Assembly (NCBI GenBank): GCA_038030265.1
Contig: CM075941.1
Location: 48,112,164-48,176,163, forward strand
Length of the DNA stretch: 64,000 nt
Direction: 5' to 3'
From: Corythucha ciliata
Taxonomy: Eukaryota > Arthropoda > Insecta > Hemiptera > Tingidae
Shown piece after piece: positions 41,641 through 53,109 of the stretch. The stretch's first letter is position 1. Each line of letters begins with the position of its first letter. The notes beneath the pieces are model-generated. The model was not told the DNA's origin. It saw nothing but the letters and a program-made list of their open reading frames with translations, and ran no database searches. Made by a program: the position numbers and the translations under genes.

Positions 41641-44322
41641 TAGATACAGGCAGCTCAATTAGTTTTCTTGACAGTCGTCTCGTAGACAAACTGAAATTAC
41701 GACTTTTCTCAGAATCAGGTACAGTCTCAATGGCTAATACTTCTCTATCTTCACCGATACTGGGTCATTGTCTCGTTGACTTACGAATTCTCGGTCATTT
41801 TCATGGTCACACCAAACTCTGCGTGCTTTCAAACCTTTGACCGGATGTTATTATCGGTCATGACATCCTAAAACGACATTCCACTATTAGTGTTAATTTT
41901 GGTGGCCACAAGGAACCTTTGTCTTTCTGCAACTTGACAGCCGCTGATGTTCCTCCTGCTTCCTTGTTTGAATTTCTCACTCCAGATTGTAAACCAATTG
42001 CTATTAAATCTCGTAGCCATTCTCCAGATGATGAAGCTTTCATTTCAACTGAAATTCAAAGACTATTCGAAGAAGGTGTTATCGAAAGTAGCAGCTCCCC
42101 CTGGAGAGCCCAAGTACTTGTTGTTTCTGGCACTCTGAAGAAAAGAATGGTAATTGATTATTCCAGAACGATTAATAGATTTACTCTTCTCGACGCGTAT
42201 CCCCTTCCGAAAATCGATACTCTCGTAAATGAAGTGGCTAAACACACCGTTTTTAGCACCGTAGATTTACGTAGTGCTTACCATCAAATCCCCATCCAAG
42301 CTGAAGACATGCCGTACACTGCTTTTGAAGCCTGCGGGAAGTTATGGCAGTTCCGGCGCATTCCGTTCGGCGTGACTAATGGCGTCCCGGCATTTCAACG
42401 TTCCATGGATGCTGTTATTTCACGCGAAAACTTGAAAGGTACGTTTGCCTATCTTGATGATGTCACGATATGTGGTCGTTCTCAGCAGGAACATGATGAA
42501 AACCTGGACAAATTCTGGATTGACTATCAACACAGAAAAGAGTAAGTTTGCTCAAACGTCAATTAACCTCCTCGGATACACGATTACACACCATTCCATC
42601 AAACCCGATGCAGATCGACTACGGCCTCTCTTAAATTTCCCTTTATCAACTGATTCGAAATCTTTGAAGCGAGCGGTGGCCATGTTAGCTCACTATTCTA
42701 AATTCATACCCCAGTTCTCTACAAAAATACGACCTTTGACAAATGACTCCTTTCCTCTCTCTAAAGACGCACAAGAAGCATTTCAAAACTTGAAAGAAGA
42801 AATTGTTTCCTCAGCTACCGCGCCTATTGACAGCGAACTACCTTTCACGGTAGAGACAGACGCCTCCGATTGCGCCATTGGTGCTACCCTTCTACAGCTT
42901 GACAAACCGGTCGCATTTTTTTCTCGTCCTCTAACAAGTAGCGAACAAAGACATTTGTCGGTCGAAAAGGAAGCATACGCTATCGTCGAGGCTTTGAGGA
43001 AGTGGAGACAATTCCTGGTGGGTCGTCCGTTCAAGCTAATTACCGACCAACGTTCAGTCAGCTTCATGTTCGATATGAAACATCACGGAAAAATAAAAAA
43101 TGAAAAGATTCTGAGGTGGAGACTGGAACTGTCTTGTTACAATTACGACATTATTTATCGCCCGGGAAGCCAGAACTCCGCCGCCGACGCTTTCTCCCGA
43201 ATTTCTGCGTCAATTACTGGCCGCAATCTTGAGAAGCTTTCAAAACTTCACGAATCCCTTTGTCATCCAGGAGTCACTCGCCTCTATCACTGGGTCAGAA
43301 CTAAAAATCTGCTCTTTTCTGTAGAAGAAATCCGACAAATCACATCTTCATGTAAGGCTTGCTGTGAATTAAAACCCAAGTTCCATAAAAACGATGGAAA
43401 ATTGGTCAAAGCAACAGCACCTTTTGAAAGACTAAACGTTGATTTTAAAGGTCCTCTTCCGTCAACATCAAGAAACAAATATGTTTTTACAGTAGTCGAT
43501 GAATATTCCCGTTTCCCATTTGCCTTCCTTCCCCTGCCCGGACATAACTTCTTCTACAGTAATAAAAAAACTACAGGAGATTTTCTCAATTTTCGGTATG
43601 CCACCAATACGGGATCTAGCTTAACCTCCAGGGAACTTAAAGAATTTCTTGGTTCCTGTGGAATTGAATCCAGCCGGACGACACCCTACAACCCTCAAGG
43701 AAATGGACAAGTGGAAAGATACAACGGTATCATTTGGTCTAGTATCTCTCTAACTTTGAAGTCTCGAGGTCTACGCATTGAACAATGGGAAGAGGTCTTG
43801 CAAGATGTCCTTCATTCTATTCGATCTCTATTGTGTACATCTACAAACTCTACTCCTCACGACCGCATGTTTCACCATATGCGTCGTTCGTCTAACGGCA
43901 CGTCTCTACCAGAGTGGTTGAGTAAGCCTGGACCAGTTTTAATTCGAAAATTCACACGTCGAAGCAAGTTCGACCCAGTCGTAGAAGAAGTCACGTTGCT
44001 CGAAAGTAATTCGGACTACGCTCATGTGAAACTTCCAGATGGCCGTGAAACTACTGTTTCAGTTCGTCACCTTGCTCCATCATCCACTCTAATGGGTTCA
44101 ACTCTGACCGAAGACGTCCCAATTATTGAGCCAAATCCACATGAAGAAGATCAAGTTGTCACACTCTCCGTACATTCGGGTTCCTCACCACCTCCAGACG
44201 AAACAGAACGGCCTGATCACGTGTCAGATCAGCCTCAACTGCGGCGTTCAACTCGTGAGAGAAAACCCCCTAGATGGCACGACGATTACATCATAGGAGG
44301 GATGAATGTCCTAGAATTTTAA
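41634..44322 (+). pseudogene. Gypsy-3 pol: protease, RT, RNase H, integrase
   Basis: The protease motif IDTGSSISFLDSRLV lies at 41641-41685, with a stop at 41838-41840 before DVIIGHDILKRHST. RT shows MVIDYSRTINRF, FSTVDLRSAYHQIPI and the catalytic FAYLDDVTI. A frameshift near 42520 is followed by the long frame to 44322. RNase H has VETDASDCAIGA, VEKEAYAIVEAL and LITDQRSVSFMF. Integrase has LHESLCHPGVTRLYHWV with CKACCELK, then LNVDFKGPLPS and NPQGNGQVERYNG. Around 43580-43620 the sequence reads out of frame locally (FSIFGMPPI is found in another frame), and the second catalytic aspartate is missing. The tail LRRSTRERKPPRWHDDY ends at 44322. Confidence 0.88.
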
Positions 44323-44599
44323 ATTGTTGATTTCTCCCCTCTACACTGGGAAAAAGAGTCGGTTCCGGAACTCGGTTGAAACAGTATTCTCGGTTGAAAC
44401 AGTAGTTTCAACCGTTAAACTTAACCGTGAAAAATAAACGTCATTCTGTTAAAGACGGCTCCAACAGTTATTTGTTCGGTTAAGAGTGCAAACAACCGTC
44501 AAAAAGACTCTTTTACCGTGTATTTAACAGACTTTTCTACACTTTCACGTGCTTAACCGTACAAACAAAGTCGGTTGAGCTGAAAACTTGTCGCCCAGC

Positions 44600-45300
44600 C
44601 GGTGTGAATAACGGTAAAACCGAGGTGAATGACCGTGTAACCGAGTTTAATAACGGTAAAACCGAGTTGAATGACGGTAAAACAGAATTCAATGACGGTG
44701 AAATCGAGCTGAATGACGGTAAAACCGAGTTGAATGACCGTATTACCGACCTGAATGAAGGTAAAACAGAGTTGGAAGACGGTAAAACCTAGTTGAATGA
44801 CGGTAAAACCGAGTTGAATGACGGTGAAATCAAGTTGGAATGATGGAGAAACCGAGTTGAATGACGGTGAAACCGAGTTGAGCGACCATGTTACCGTGTT
44901 GAATGACGGAAAAACCGAGCGAAGTGACGGTAAAGCAGAATTCAATGACGGTGAAATCGAGCTGAATGACGGTAAAACCGAGTTGAACGACCGTATTACC
45001 GACCTGAATGAAGGTAAAATAGAGTTGGACGACGGTAAAACCGAGTTGAATGACGGTGAAATCAAGTTGGAATGATGGAGAAACCGAGTTGAGCGACATG
45101 TTACCGAGTTGAATGACGGTAAAGCCGAGTTGAACGGTCGTGTTACCGAGATGAATGACGGTAAAACCGAGCGTAGTGACGGTAAAGCAGAATTCAATGA
45201 TGGTGAAATCGAGTTGAATATGGCGATGTAACAGAGTTTAATGACGGCGTTACCGAGTTTAGTAACTGTAAAGCAGAGTTGAATGACGGTGAACCCGGCT
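44600..45300. repeat. 20-bp tandem repeat (ACCGAGTTGAATGACGGTAA) inside the CACTA-like element
   Basis: Units such as ACCGAGTTGAATGACGGTAA, ATCGAGCTGAATGACGGTAA and ACAGAGTTGGAAGACGGTAA repeat about 35 times. A larger block is duplicated: the segment around 44690-44840 recurs around 44940-45080, and a shorter third patch lies at 45975-46125. Open frames of 60-214 codons across this region (for example FNSVLPSF or NDGKTELNDG repeats) follow the repeat and are not genes. Confidence 0.88.
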
Positions 45301-45975
45301 CCATGGCCACTAATATCAAATGTACTGACGTTGTACTGTGTAGGCGGACGATAAATCTAAAACTTCCGGATCTTGCAACTTTCGCAAATTGCCCTGGGTG
45401 CCAGGTCACAATCAAAGAAAGCGGGATATTTTTCGATGAAGAACACACACAAAAAATGTAAATCGAATCAAACTCAATGCTCCCATCGGTAGCCTAGTAT
45501 TTATTTTTATTTAATGAAAGCATTCAGATACATGTAGATATAACATTACCCTAGAGGTCCCCTCCCCCATTTCATCATCCTATAAAACTCTCCTGTTCTG
45601 GCAGTCTTAGACAGCAGTTTTTAACCGACTTCACGCACTCGTAACTAGATGCAACAACTAAGTAGACGGTTCAGTAAGGCAACCCTTAACCGTCAAAATT
45701 TTGTTGATTCAGGGTGCTCTATCGGTTGAAGCACTCCCTCTCTTTGTTTTTAGCGGCATCTGTCTGTCTTCCTCACTGCTCCCAGTAACTTCGCACTTCT
45801 CATTATTTAGTCCTCGCCGGCTGAAGTTGTTTCAGTCACTGTAGTCAGTGAAAGAGTTTTTTTTTTTTCGTGAAGTGATTTGAGTTGTGTTGAAACAAGA
45901 ACTTGTGGCTCCGAAATGGATGAAGATGTTAAAACTCTTTTGCAAGAGTGGAAGCTGAGCGACTACACGATTGAA
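45301..45975. other. Unique interior of the CACTA-like element
   Basis: Between tandem patches lies non-repetitive sequence. A coding-like segment (45300-45460, plus frame NIKCTDVVLCRRTINLKLPD) has no recognised match. A poly-T run lies at 45858-45868. This may be a relic of the parent element's gene or captured host sequence. Confidence 0.35.
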
Positions 45976-45978
45976 TGA
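45916..45978 (+). pseudogene. Short SAM-domain-like start inside the CACTA-like element
   Basis: A 20-codon frame, MDEDVKTLLQEWKLSDYTIE, then TGA. It resembles the first helix of SAM-type domains (LLxxWxLxxY). It is preceded by 5'-UTR-like sequence and immediately followed by tandem repeat, as if the rest of an exon had been deleted. The family call is tentative because only the first helix is present. Confidence 0.25.
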
Positions 45979-46329
45979 CAGTGAAACCGAGTTGAGCGAC
46001 CATGTTACCGAGTTGAATGACGGTAAAGCCGAGTTGAGCGGTCGTGTTACCGAGATGAATGACGGTAAAACCGAGCGAAGTGACGGTAAAGCAGAATTCA
46101 ATGACGGTGAATTGAAATGACGGTGGTGAATTTTCTACTTATTGTTTTATACTATGTTTGAATATATTTCGTGTTTCTTCTTTCACGACTTCTTCGCATG
46201 TGAACTAAAATTTACGTTCATCCCATTTCCAATTTTAATATTTTTTGACCAATAACAGAATTTCAGAACACTCACTTTCACGGTAACTCAAATTTTTTTT
46301 TTTTTTTAGGGTCTCAAACGGGCCACAAG

Positions 46330-47318
46330 AAAGGCTGAACCGAGCGTCGAGAGAAATCAGGATTTGAAATGGAAATTCAATCTGCGGTTTACCTCTGATC
46401 GGCTCAACCATTTTTTGCGGCTAATTTGGCCGTAAAGAATCAGTAAGGCTAACCGTGAAAAGTGGAAGCACGTACCGAGAAAGTCGGTGACAAATTACCG
46501 TTTGTACCACAGTAGAAACGGTATATTCTACCGTATGCCGACGGAAATATATACCGTTATTTCACGGTTGACACCAGACTCAAGACGGTACCTCTTAACC
46601 GAGGTGAGACACCTGTTTTAACTGTGATATAACGGTATATTCCACCGTATGCCAACGGTAGCATGTACCGTTATGACACGGTTGACACCAGACTCAAGAC
46701 GGTGTTTCTTAACCGAGTAGAGATACCTGTTTTACCGTTGAGTAACCGTTGTTGCAACCGTCATGACAGTAGAATTTTACCGTTTTTTTTCTGCTGATGC
46801 TACCGTATAATATCCAAAATTCGGTTCGCCACTACCGTAAACACACTGTTGGACTAACCGCCCGACACGGCTGTGATTACCGAGTATACGGTCAGCTTTC
46901 ACCGATGTTAGACAGTTGCTGTAACAGACAAGGGAGTTGTGGGTCGGAAGAATCTACCGTAAAGTAACGGTTAGATTTAACCGTCTAGTGACGGTTCATT
47001 CAACAGATATGTCTCAACTGACTGGGATCATGTGTTTAACCGTGTTTGTGGCTTGACCGTCAGACTCGGTTACAAACATTTTACCGACAATATGCGCTAA
47101 CCGAGTGCATTTAACCGTATCAAGCTTGTCGGTAGACTTTACCAACTCATGACGGTTGCAAACATTTTACCGACAACATGCGTTAACCGAGTCAAGATGT
47201 GCATTCAACCGTATCAAGCTTGTCGGTTGACATTACAGACTCGTGACGGTTGCAAACATTTTACCGAGATTTCTCGGTTAAAATTAACCGAGAAAGTGCC
47301 TCTTTTTTTTTCCCAGTG
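46330..47318. repeat. Right subterminal ACCG/CGGT motif region
   Basis: The ~130-bp block AACGGTATATTCTACCGTAT ... GTTGACACCAGACTCAAGAC then GGT occurs at 46522-46597 and 46632-46705. CGGTTGCAAACATTTTACCG-like words occur three times near 47065-47270. Dense CGGT/ACCG words run to the terminus, as expected for transposase-binding subterminal arrays. Confidence 0.65.
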
Positions 47319-47412
47319 TACTTTTGTTTATCTTCACATGACTTCCCTTATATTTATTTAGTTTGTTTTGAACGAATAAACCTTATTCAGCAAAAGGTCT
47401 ATCTTTACTACA

Positions 47413-50370
47413 CTAACACTCATCCTTGGAAGGTGGCGCGCGGGGGTGTTCTATTGAATTCACGATTTTTCTGTTTCGGGCGCTGATTGTTACCCGATCG
47501 TGAATCTAAAAAATGTTTTGGAACCAGTGACGTATCCTACAACTGGGCTGTACATGATTTTTCCAAATTTATAAAAAGTCGAGATTTTGTGTGTCTGATT
47601 TTTGGGTTACGAGGTGAAATCTAGTACCCGAGTAAAATACATTTTTCAAAATTAAAATTGGACCATTTTTGAGCCGTGAGGAGTGCCGCCGCATCCGCGA
47701 ATGTTTCGCGCTCGCACGCTAGGCAGTGACCTCCCTCCCAGGACTTTTGCGGGTCCCATATTTCAATGATTTGATAGATTGATAATATAGGAGACCAAAG
47801 AATCAGTTTTAGGGCCGTTTAGTCTGGCTCTTTTGACGCAAACACGTCTGACTATAAAGATAAACTGGGCTGACTGAGTTATCCCCCACCCATTCCCATC
47901 AATACCCCTGGTAATGGCGATGGTGATGCCCAGCTCTCAATTCAATTAACATGCTGGAAAATGCTTGAATTCGTTTGCACTCCTTGTCACTCATTGCCCA
48001 CAGGGTGGTCAGCTCCCCACGCGCTTACATCGGTACGCTTTACGCTAACTGAGTGAAATGCTACATTGTTCAACGTTTTTCGTTTTTCTTTTTTAAGAAA
48101 AAAAGTTGTGAAATGAACCTCCCACACTCTCATTGCTGATCTTCGTATCGTTATTTTGGAGTAGTTGCTACGATGGGAAGAGAGGTATAATGATGGATGA
48201 TGTAGAGGATGGATATTAAGATCGACCTCTCTTGTGTACCGCCCCAAAAGCCGTGCCCCATGCTCTCTGCGTGGGTAGTTCACCTTAGCTTATTACCTTC
48301 TTTTTTCCTTTTTTTTTTCACAACCATTCCTTTCTCACCTGCTCACCCCCATCCGTCTCTTGGTTTTCTTTTTGCCACGAGAATTTGCACTCGGTCTTAA
48401 AGCGCGACGGGGTTTAACGCTTGTAAGGCGAGAAGGAAAAAAAAGGGGTTTAGAATGAATAGGCTCTTTATTAACCAACGCGGACTGTGGGACTTGAATT
48501 AAAATCAAGACAAATGCCCCTTGCTTGCGGGGGAAAAGTTGTCGACTTGAGTTTTTTTCTGAGCACAAGATGGATGTACCTTTTTTTTTGTCTTTTTTAT
48601 CCGCCTTATTCGTGCATGACTTCATGTCCTTTTGTTCACCCACAAAGGCAAAACTCCGTCTACTACTTCGCGGTATATTTTTAATGATTTTTCCCCCTTT
48701 TACTGATGCACCCAATTTTAAAATGAAGGCAATTTTACATTCAATTTAAAAAGTAAACGGTCTTCTTTCATGTTGCATGCTTTATATAGGTGTAGGTATT
48801 CTCGTTTCTGTTTAGGTATAAATCGTTTTCGAATTTTAATGAAAAAGTATTTACCTACCACCCCTTTGAACATGATCCACTCATTTTAACGCTCTGTCGC
48901 TTTATACAAAATGAAGGCTTTTCACTCGGTTTCATTTAAACCCTCACTAACCTATGTATCATTCATGCTGCACCGGCGTTAAAGAAGAGATGGAAAACGT
49001 GAAGGGGTTGCGAGAGATGTGAAAGTTCTGCCCTTTCTAAACAGCCCCCCTTGCCAGCCTTACCTATAACACTTCTCTCACATATCTTAGCGAGCTAGCG
49101 TTATAATTAATTGTCGCCCTCAGGCGTAATCAACCAAGCAGACGCGCTATAACCAACTCGCCCCACCTCTTGGATTCAATTCCCTTGAATAACTTTCTAC
49201 CCTACCATCCCCTCCTAACCAGTTTCCAACGTTAACGTGTTTGAACTATCTGGTACTATACCTGTACTATCAAAGCCACATTTACACAATCTAACCCCCC
49301 CGCGCCAAGCATTCGGTACCCCTATTGCTAACATTGCCTTGTATAGAGGTACCATTTGCAATAATTAAGGGGGTGAAACCGATAAACCCTAACCCACCCA
49401 CCTCTCCTTTACACAAACCCAAATCTCCTGCACGAGATTATTCCTGAAACACCTTTTCTCTGTTTCTCTTTCGCACAAAAGAGGTGGCGTTTCAAACAGT
49501 TTTCGGCATAATTACCTCTGAAATAATGGTCTAGTGGAAGTGATTGGGGGAGGAGAGGGGTGTAATGCCACGCGATTTAATCGCTAAATAACTTGGCACT
49601 GATTGAATCTTGTTAACTTGACGCATTATTCCGGTCAATATCCCCCACGTATTACCGGAGAACGGATGAATAAAATCAAAGCAAGGCATTTCCTGATCAT
49701 TTTACCAGTGCAACTGTAGACAAAAACCGGTCAATAAAATATTTATAAATTCACCTCGTATTAACGGGTAGATGAATATTCCTTCAGAGAAAAGAGGCGT
49801 TTCAATAACCAGCCGGGAAAATAGTTACCGTGTATTGTGGGAATAGAAGGTCGCTGAAGGGTTTCGTATAAAAATTAAACAGTTCCGGGGCCCTAAATGA
49901 AAATCTCCATGGAACCTCTTGATTTTAGTGTCTTGTTTCTCTAGTGTTGAGGGCCGACAATTTGGGGAATTTATTCATTTAAGTCATGAGTTTTGGATTT
50001 TATAAATTTTTTTCTTTCACAATAATTTCTCTGAACAACGCCACTTCGTCAACTTATTTGGGTCATATATTGAGAATTTAACACACATTCAAGTACATTT
50101 TATCAATGTTATCACCGTTTTCATGTAGGTGTTGGATAGGTCATTCGCATTCAGTTCAATCTTCTCTCTTTGTGGGTATAAATTGTCAGTTTGTTTGGAG
50201 CGAGTTTTGTACAATAATGGCTTGTCGTGAAAATTGGTGCCTCCCGCCAGCTTCCAGACCTTGTTCCTGGTCTTATCATCTCGGCAATTGAACCGGGTTT
50301 CGAGCGATTTTAGCGCAGAAGCGCTTCCGCTCCCGGCGAGGGGCTGTCCAACACGATCCTTACACGGCTC
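47413..50370. other. Long non-coding region
   Basis: Mostly single-copy-looking sequence. It includes one dispersed repeat copy (47906-47998), T-rich patches near 48300 and 48580, and no recognisable exon. GC-poor, with scattered poly-C/G runs like the regions at 17.8, 33 and 60 kb. Confidence 0.5.
47906..47998 (+). repeat. Dispersed ~90-bp repeat, copy 2
   Basis: AATACCCCTGGTAATGGCGA ... GCCCAGCTCTCAATTCAATT ... GCACTCCTTGTCACTCATTG matches 4071-4160. Confidence 0.55.
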
Positions 50371-50372
50371 AG

Positions 50373-50740
50373 TTACCGGGCATTAATAGCCCATGATTTG
50401 TTAACATTGAGACAGAGATAATTCAAGTTTAGCCATTTCTTAAGTACGAATGAATCCATATTTATTGAATTCTCCAGATCAAACAAATCATCTCCCCAAT
50501 AAATTAGCGCAATATCATCCGCAAAACCAAATATTTCTCCCGATAGGTTAAGATGTAGGACTTCATTTAAATACAACAAAAATAGAATAGGCCCCAAAAC
50601 CGTTCCTCGAGGAACTCCGAAAGTAACTTGTTCAGAAGAGCTCAGGGACTCTTGTTACTTGAGTTCTACCTTCCAGATATGATCTAAGCTACTCAAGAGC
50701 AACCTTTCCAACTCCACAAGCAAATAATTGTTCCAATAAC
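50373..50740 (-). pseudogene. LINE reverse transcriptase fragment
   Basis: The minus-strand frame contains MGPILFLLYLNEVLHL and EIFGFADDIALIYW, the B and C (catalytic FADD) blocks of a non-LTR RT, followed by VLKKWLNLNYLCLNVNKS. Upstream, after one frameshift near 50635, LRSYLEGRTQVTRV and VTFGVPRGTVLG extend it. Both ends are truncated and no other part of the element is nearby. It is probably of the Jockey/CR1 group and is unrelated in sequence to LINE-2 and LINE-3. Confidence 0.78.
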
Positions 50741-50877
50741 AGGCTATGATGACTCAGTCCCAATGTTGATATTGACGTCCCCACATAAGACGCGATTTGA
50801 AACGCTAGATAATCTGAAAAGATGCCTACCTAAAGATTCAATAAATGAGTTGTTACTACGGTCAGGGGAACTGGACA

Positions 50878-50959
50878 TAAGATAATATAATGTGCAAGGA
50901 GCTCGGGTTCCGTTAGAATTCATTTCGGCGACGAGCTCCTAGCACATTCTATTTTCCTG
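50878..50959 (+). repeat. Hairpin repeat, isolated copy
   Basis: AGATAATATAATGTGCAAGG then AGCTCG at left; CGAGCTCCTAGCACATTCTA then TTTTCCT at right; centre TTCCGTTAGAATTCATTTCG. A left arm alone follows at 51019-51041. Confidence 0.72.
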
Positions 50960-51043
50960 GCCATTAGAGGATCATTTTACCATTTATCGTGTTTGAGGCG
51001 ATTTTCGGACTATTTTATAAGGAGAATATGATGTGTTAGGACA

Positions 51044-51340
51044 GGGCCGGCCAAACTTTTTTTTTTGGTCGTGGGCCATACACCTCGTTGTAAGAATTCA
51101 GGATGGTCACCCATCCTTGCCCCCCCCCCCCTCTCACAACTCTTTAGTCTTGGCAAAAGGCCGACACGCTCTGAATAAAACGCACTGGGGTCTAGTTCAT
51201 TAACTTACATTAGTTAACGGTAGTAATAGCTTATTACATTTGCACAACAATGTGCTCTGGGGCAACTCATTGCAGTGCCGTCCTTGAACATCTGGCGCCC
51301 CCTGGTGAATCTTTCACCAAGAACGCCCCCATGATGTTGC
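51044..51340. mobile_element. hAT-like terminal remnants
   Basis: CAGGGCCGGCCAAACTTTTT at 51044 followed by GGTCGTGGGCCATACA is a familiar hAT-type end. CAGTGCCGTCCTTGAACATC at 51266 followed by TGGCGCCCC is a second. No transposase and no defined target duplication. Confidence 0.45.
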
Positions 51341-51369
51341 CTTCAGCAGGAGCTTGGAAAAACCGTTTT

Positions 51370-51945
51370 TTCTACACTTTTATCAGTTCTTGTCAATTTC
51401 TTCGGTGAATTAGCAATTTTTCTTCATTTTACCCGCGAATCAGTCATTTTTCATGCAATGAATTTGTGTATTTCGTGATTTTAGCCGCCAATGAGCGATT
51501 TTACCCGTGAGTTAGCGCTATATTAGCGAGTTTCAGCGCTCTCCCGTTAAATCCTCCGGAAACTTCATTTTCAAATTTCAACCAATCAGATGTTTCGTAA
51601 CCAAGCAACGACTGATTTATCGTTTGCGTTTGCGGTGGTGTTGCTAAAAGTCTATATGTTCTAATTTTAGCCACGAAGTTGCCTCCGGAAACCGCGACTT
51701 GCCATTTTTACTCAATATTACCAAATGTTCTCAGTTTAACACCCTAATTAGCCTTTTTTCTTGATTTTAGCCGGAAATTAGCGTTTTACCTAATTCTAGT
51801 CTCATAGCGAGCCGTGAATGAGAGTTTTGTTTCCCAATTTTCGCCGCGATTTTAACGTTTTTTTTCTGAATTTTATCCGTGAATCACAGCATTTTTCTAA
51901 TTTAGCCGTGGATTAGCGATTGTGTCCTTTTTTAGAAACGAAGTT
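51370..51945. repeat. Satellite A segment
   Basis: Units of TTTTAGCCGTGAATTAGCGA with T-rich spacers. A patch at 51580-51650 (CAACCAATCAGATGTTTCGT) resembles the interior of the MITE at 1889 in reverse. Confidence 0.7.
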
Positions 51946-52360
51946 ACCTACGTTCTAATGTGCAAGGGGCTCGGATTCCGTTATAATTAATTTCGTCGAC
52001 GAGCTCCCAGCAAATTCTGTTCTCCTGTTCATGCAAGACGAGATTTTGGCAAAAAAGGTGATTTTGCCCCTTTTTTAAAAAATGTAAAGCTAATGCGGTG
52101 ATTTTGTGTATTTCGTATTAGGAAAATGCAATGTTTAAGGAGCTCGGCTTCCGTTAGAATTCGTTTCGACCACGAGTTCCCAGCACATTCTATTCTCCCG
52201 ATCATTCAGGACGAAATCTTGTCAAAAACGATGATTTCGCCCCTTTTTTAAAGTGTAAAGCTATTGCGGCAATTTTTTTGTATTTCGTATTAGGAGAATA
52301 TAATGTGCAAGGAGCTCGGCTTCCGTTGATGGAATTTATTTCGTTGACGAACTCCATGGT
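51946..52360 (+). repeat. ~170-bp tandem repeat with hairpin core, array 2
   Basis: Hairpins begin at ~51953, ~52118 and ~52290, i.e. 165 and 172 bp apart, with the shared spacer GTGTAAAGCTATTGCGGCAA and TTTCGTATTAGGAGAATATA. The last copy has lost the outer part of its right arm (GACGAACTCCATGG). Confidence 0.8.
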
Positions 52361-52521
52361 TAGAGTACAGAATTTGTGCGGAATTGTTCAAGGATTGACG
52401 TACCTCTCCCCTCCCATCATAGTAAAAGGCGGCAATGCCGAAAATCACTTGGGCTCTCGGTGCATTGTAGTTTTTTTGTTCGTAAATTGAACTAATTTCA
52501 CGCCTTAATTGTTGATTCTAA

Positions 52522-52760
52522 AGCCGGGTTTCCACTAAGGAAACAATTTCAAGAAACTGAAACAAAAAATGTTTCATGAAACAAAAAGGATGATGTTTCA
52601 CAGAATTGAAACAGTTTCAAACCATTTTGTTTCAAGAAACGCTATTTCTGAAACAAAACTCTTTCCTATCTCAAGTCGGTAAAGATGAAAGAAAGTTGCA
52701 GTTTCATGAAACTTAGTTTCTCTAGTGGAAACAAGATGTTTCAGTTTCAAACAACTAACT
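52522..52760. mobile_element. GTTTCA-rich TIR element, left part
   Basis: Begins AGCCGGGTTTCCACTAAGGA after TAA (52519-52521), followed by dense GTTTCA/TGAAAC words. The inverted end appears at 59262 (TTAGTGGAAACCCGGCT, then TAA). It could be one element split by later insertions, or two partial copies. Confidence 0.55.
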
Positions 52761-53109
52761 AAATCGAATAGAGACGTTCACCAAGGCAAGTAGAGGCGTA
52801 CAGGAGGCAATCAGACCCGAATCTTGCTTTTTGCCGCCCCGAGGCTCATTTAATTTTGCCACCCTATGCGGCTATCCCCACCCCCTCTATTTCCATTTCC
52901 TCCAATACTTGTAGTGCCAAGCAAGTAACAAGAGAATGGATTATACAAGTATTAGAAGGAAACTATACATTTCTTCAACTTGGCGGAAAAACCTCAAGAT
53001 GCCGGGAACCCCAGAAAGATGGATCTTGGCTTTTATTGATGAACGCGAATGACGTTGTAGGTTTACCCACACGACAGCTGACGTTAGCCGCAAAATTGCA
53101 ACATTTGGG
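52761..53109. other. Non-coding stretch
   Basis: No supported gene. An 86-codon open frame at 52856 has no recognisable motif and merges into satellite. Confidence 0.35.

Larger units (their letters stand above)
44344..47318. mobile_element. CACTA-like DNA element, 2975 bp, TA target duplication
   Basis: Ends CACTGGGAAAAAGAG and CTTTTTTTTTCCCAGTG are inverted repeats starting CACTGGG. The uninterrupted 5' LTR reads CCCCTCTACTTTTG, while here TA stands on both sides, so the target duplication is TA. CACTA/CMC-type elements begin CACTR and carry subterminal clusters of short motifs; this one is full of ACCG/CGGT words (CGGTTGAAACAGTA, AACGGTATATTCTACCGT). No transposase was recognised, so it is probably non-autonomous. 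The superfamily assignment rests on the end sequence and is not proven. Confidence 0.7.
40598..47412 (+). mobile_element. Gypsy-3: Ty3/gypsy element with split 3' LTR and possible self-priming site
   Basis: 5' LTR 40598-40718, gag, protease, RT, RNase H, integrase and a 3' LTR beginning at 44307 that is interrupted by a CACTA-like element and ends at 47412. Without the insert the element is 3.84 kb. Flanks CCAAC (before) and CTAAC (after) could be a 5-bp target duplication with one change. Instead of a tRNA-type TGG site after the LTR there is a sequence complementary to the LTR itself. Confidence 0.88.
44307..47412 (+). repeat. Gypsy-3 3' LTR, split by an insertion
   Basis: 44307-44343 and 47319-47412 together give 129 bp matching the 5' LTR, after removing the insert and one copy of TA. 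The pol stop codon lies inside the LTR. The purine tract ATAGGAGGGATGAA precedes it. AATAAA at 47375-47380 may be the polyadenylation signal. Confidence 0.85.

Noticed and set aside
44553..45197. 214-codon minus-strand frame rich in FNSVLPSF and plus frames rich in NDGKTELNDG
   Set aside because: Produced by the 20-bp repeat inside the CACTA-like element; open on both strands.
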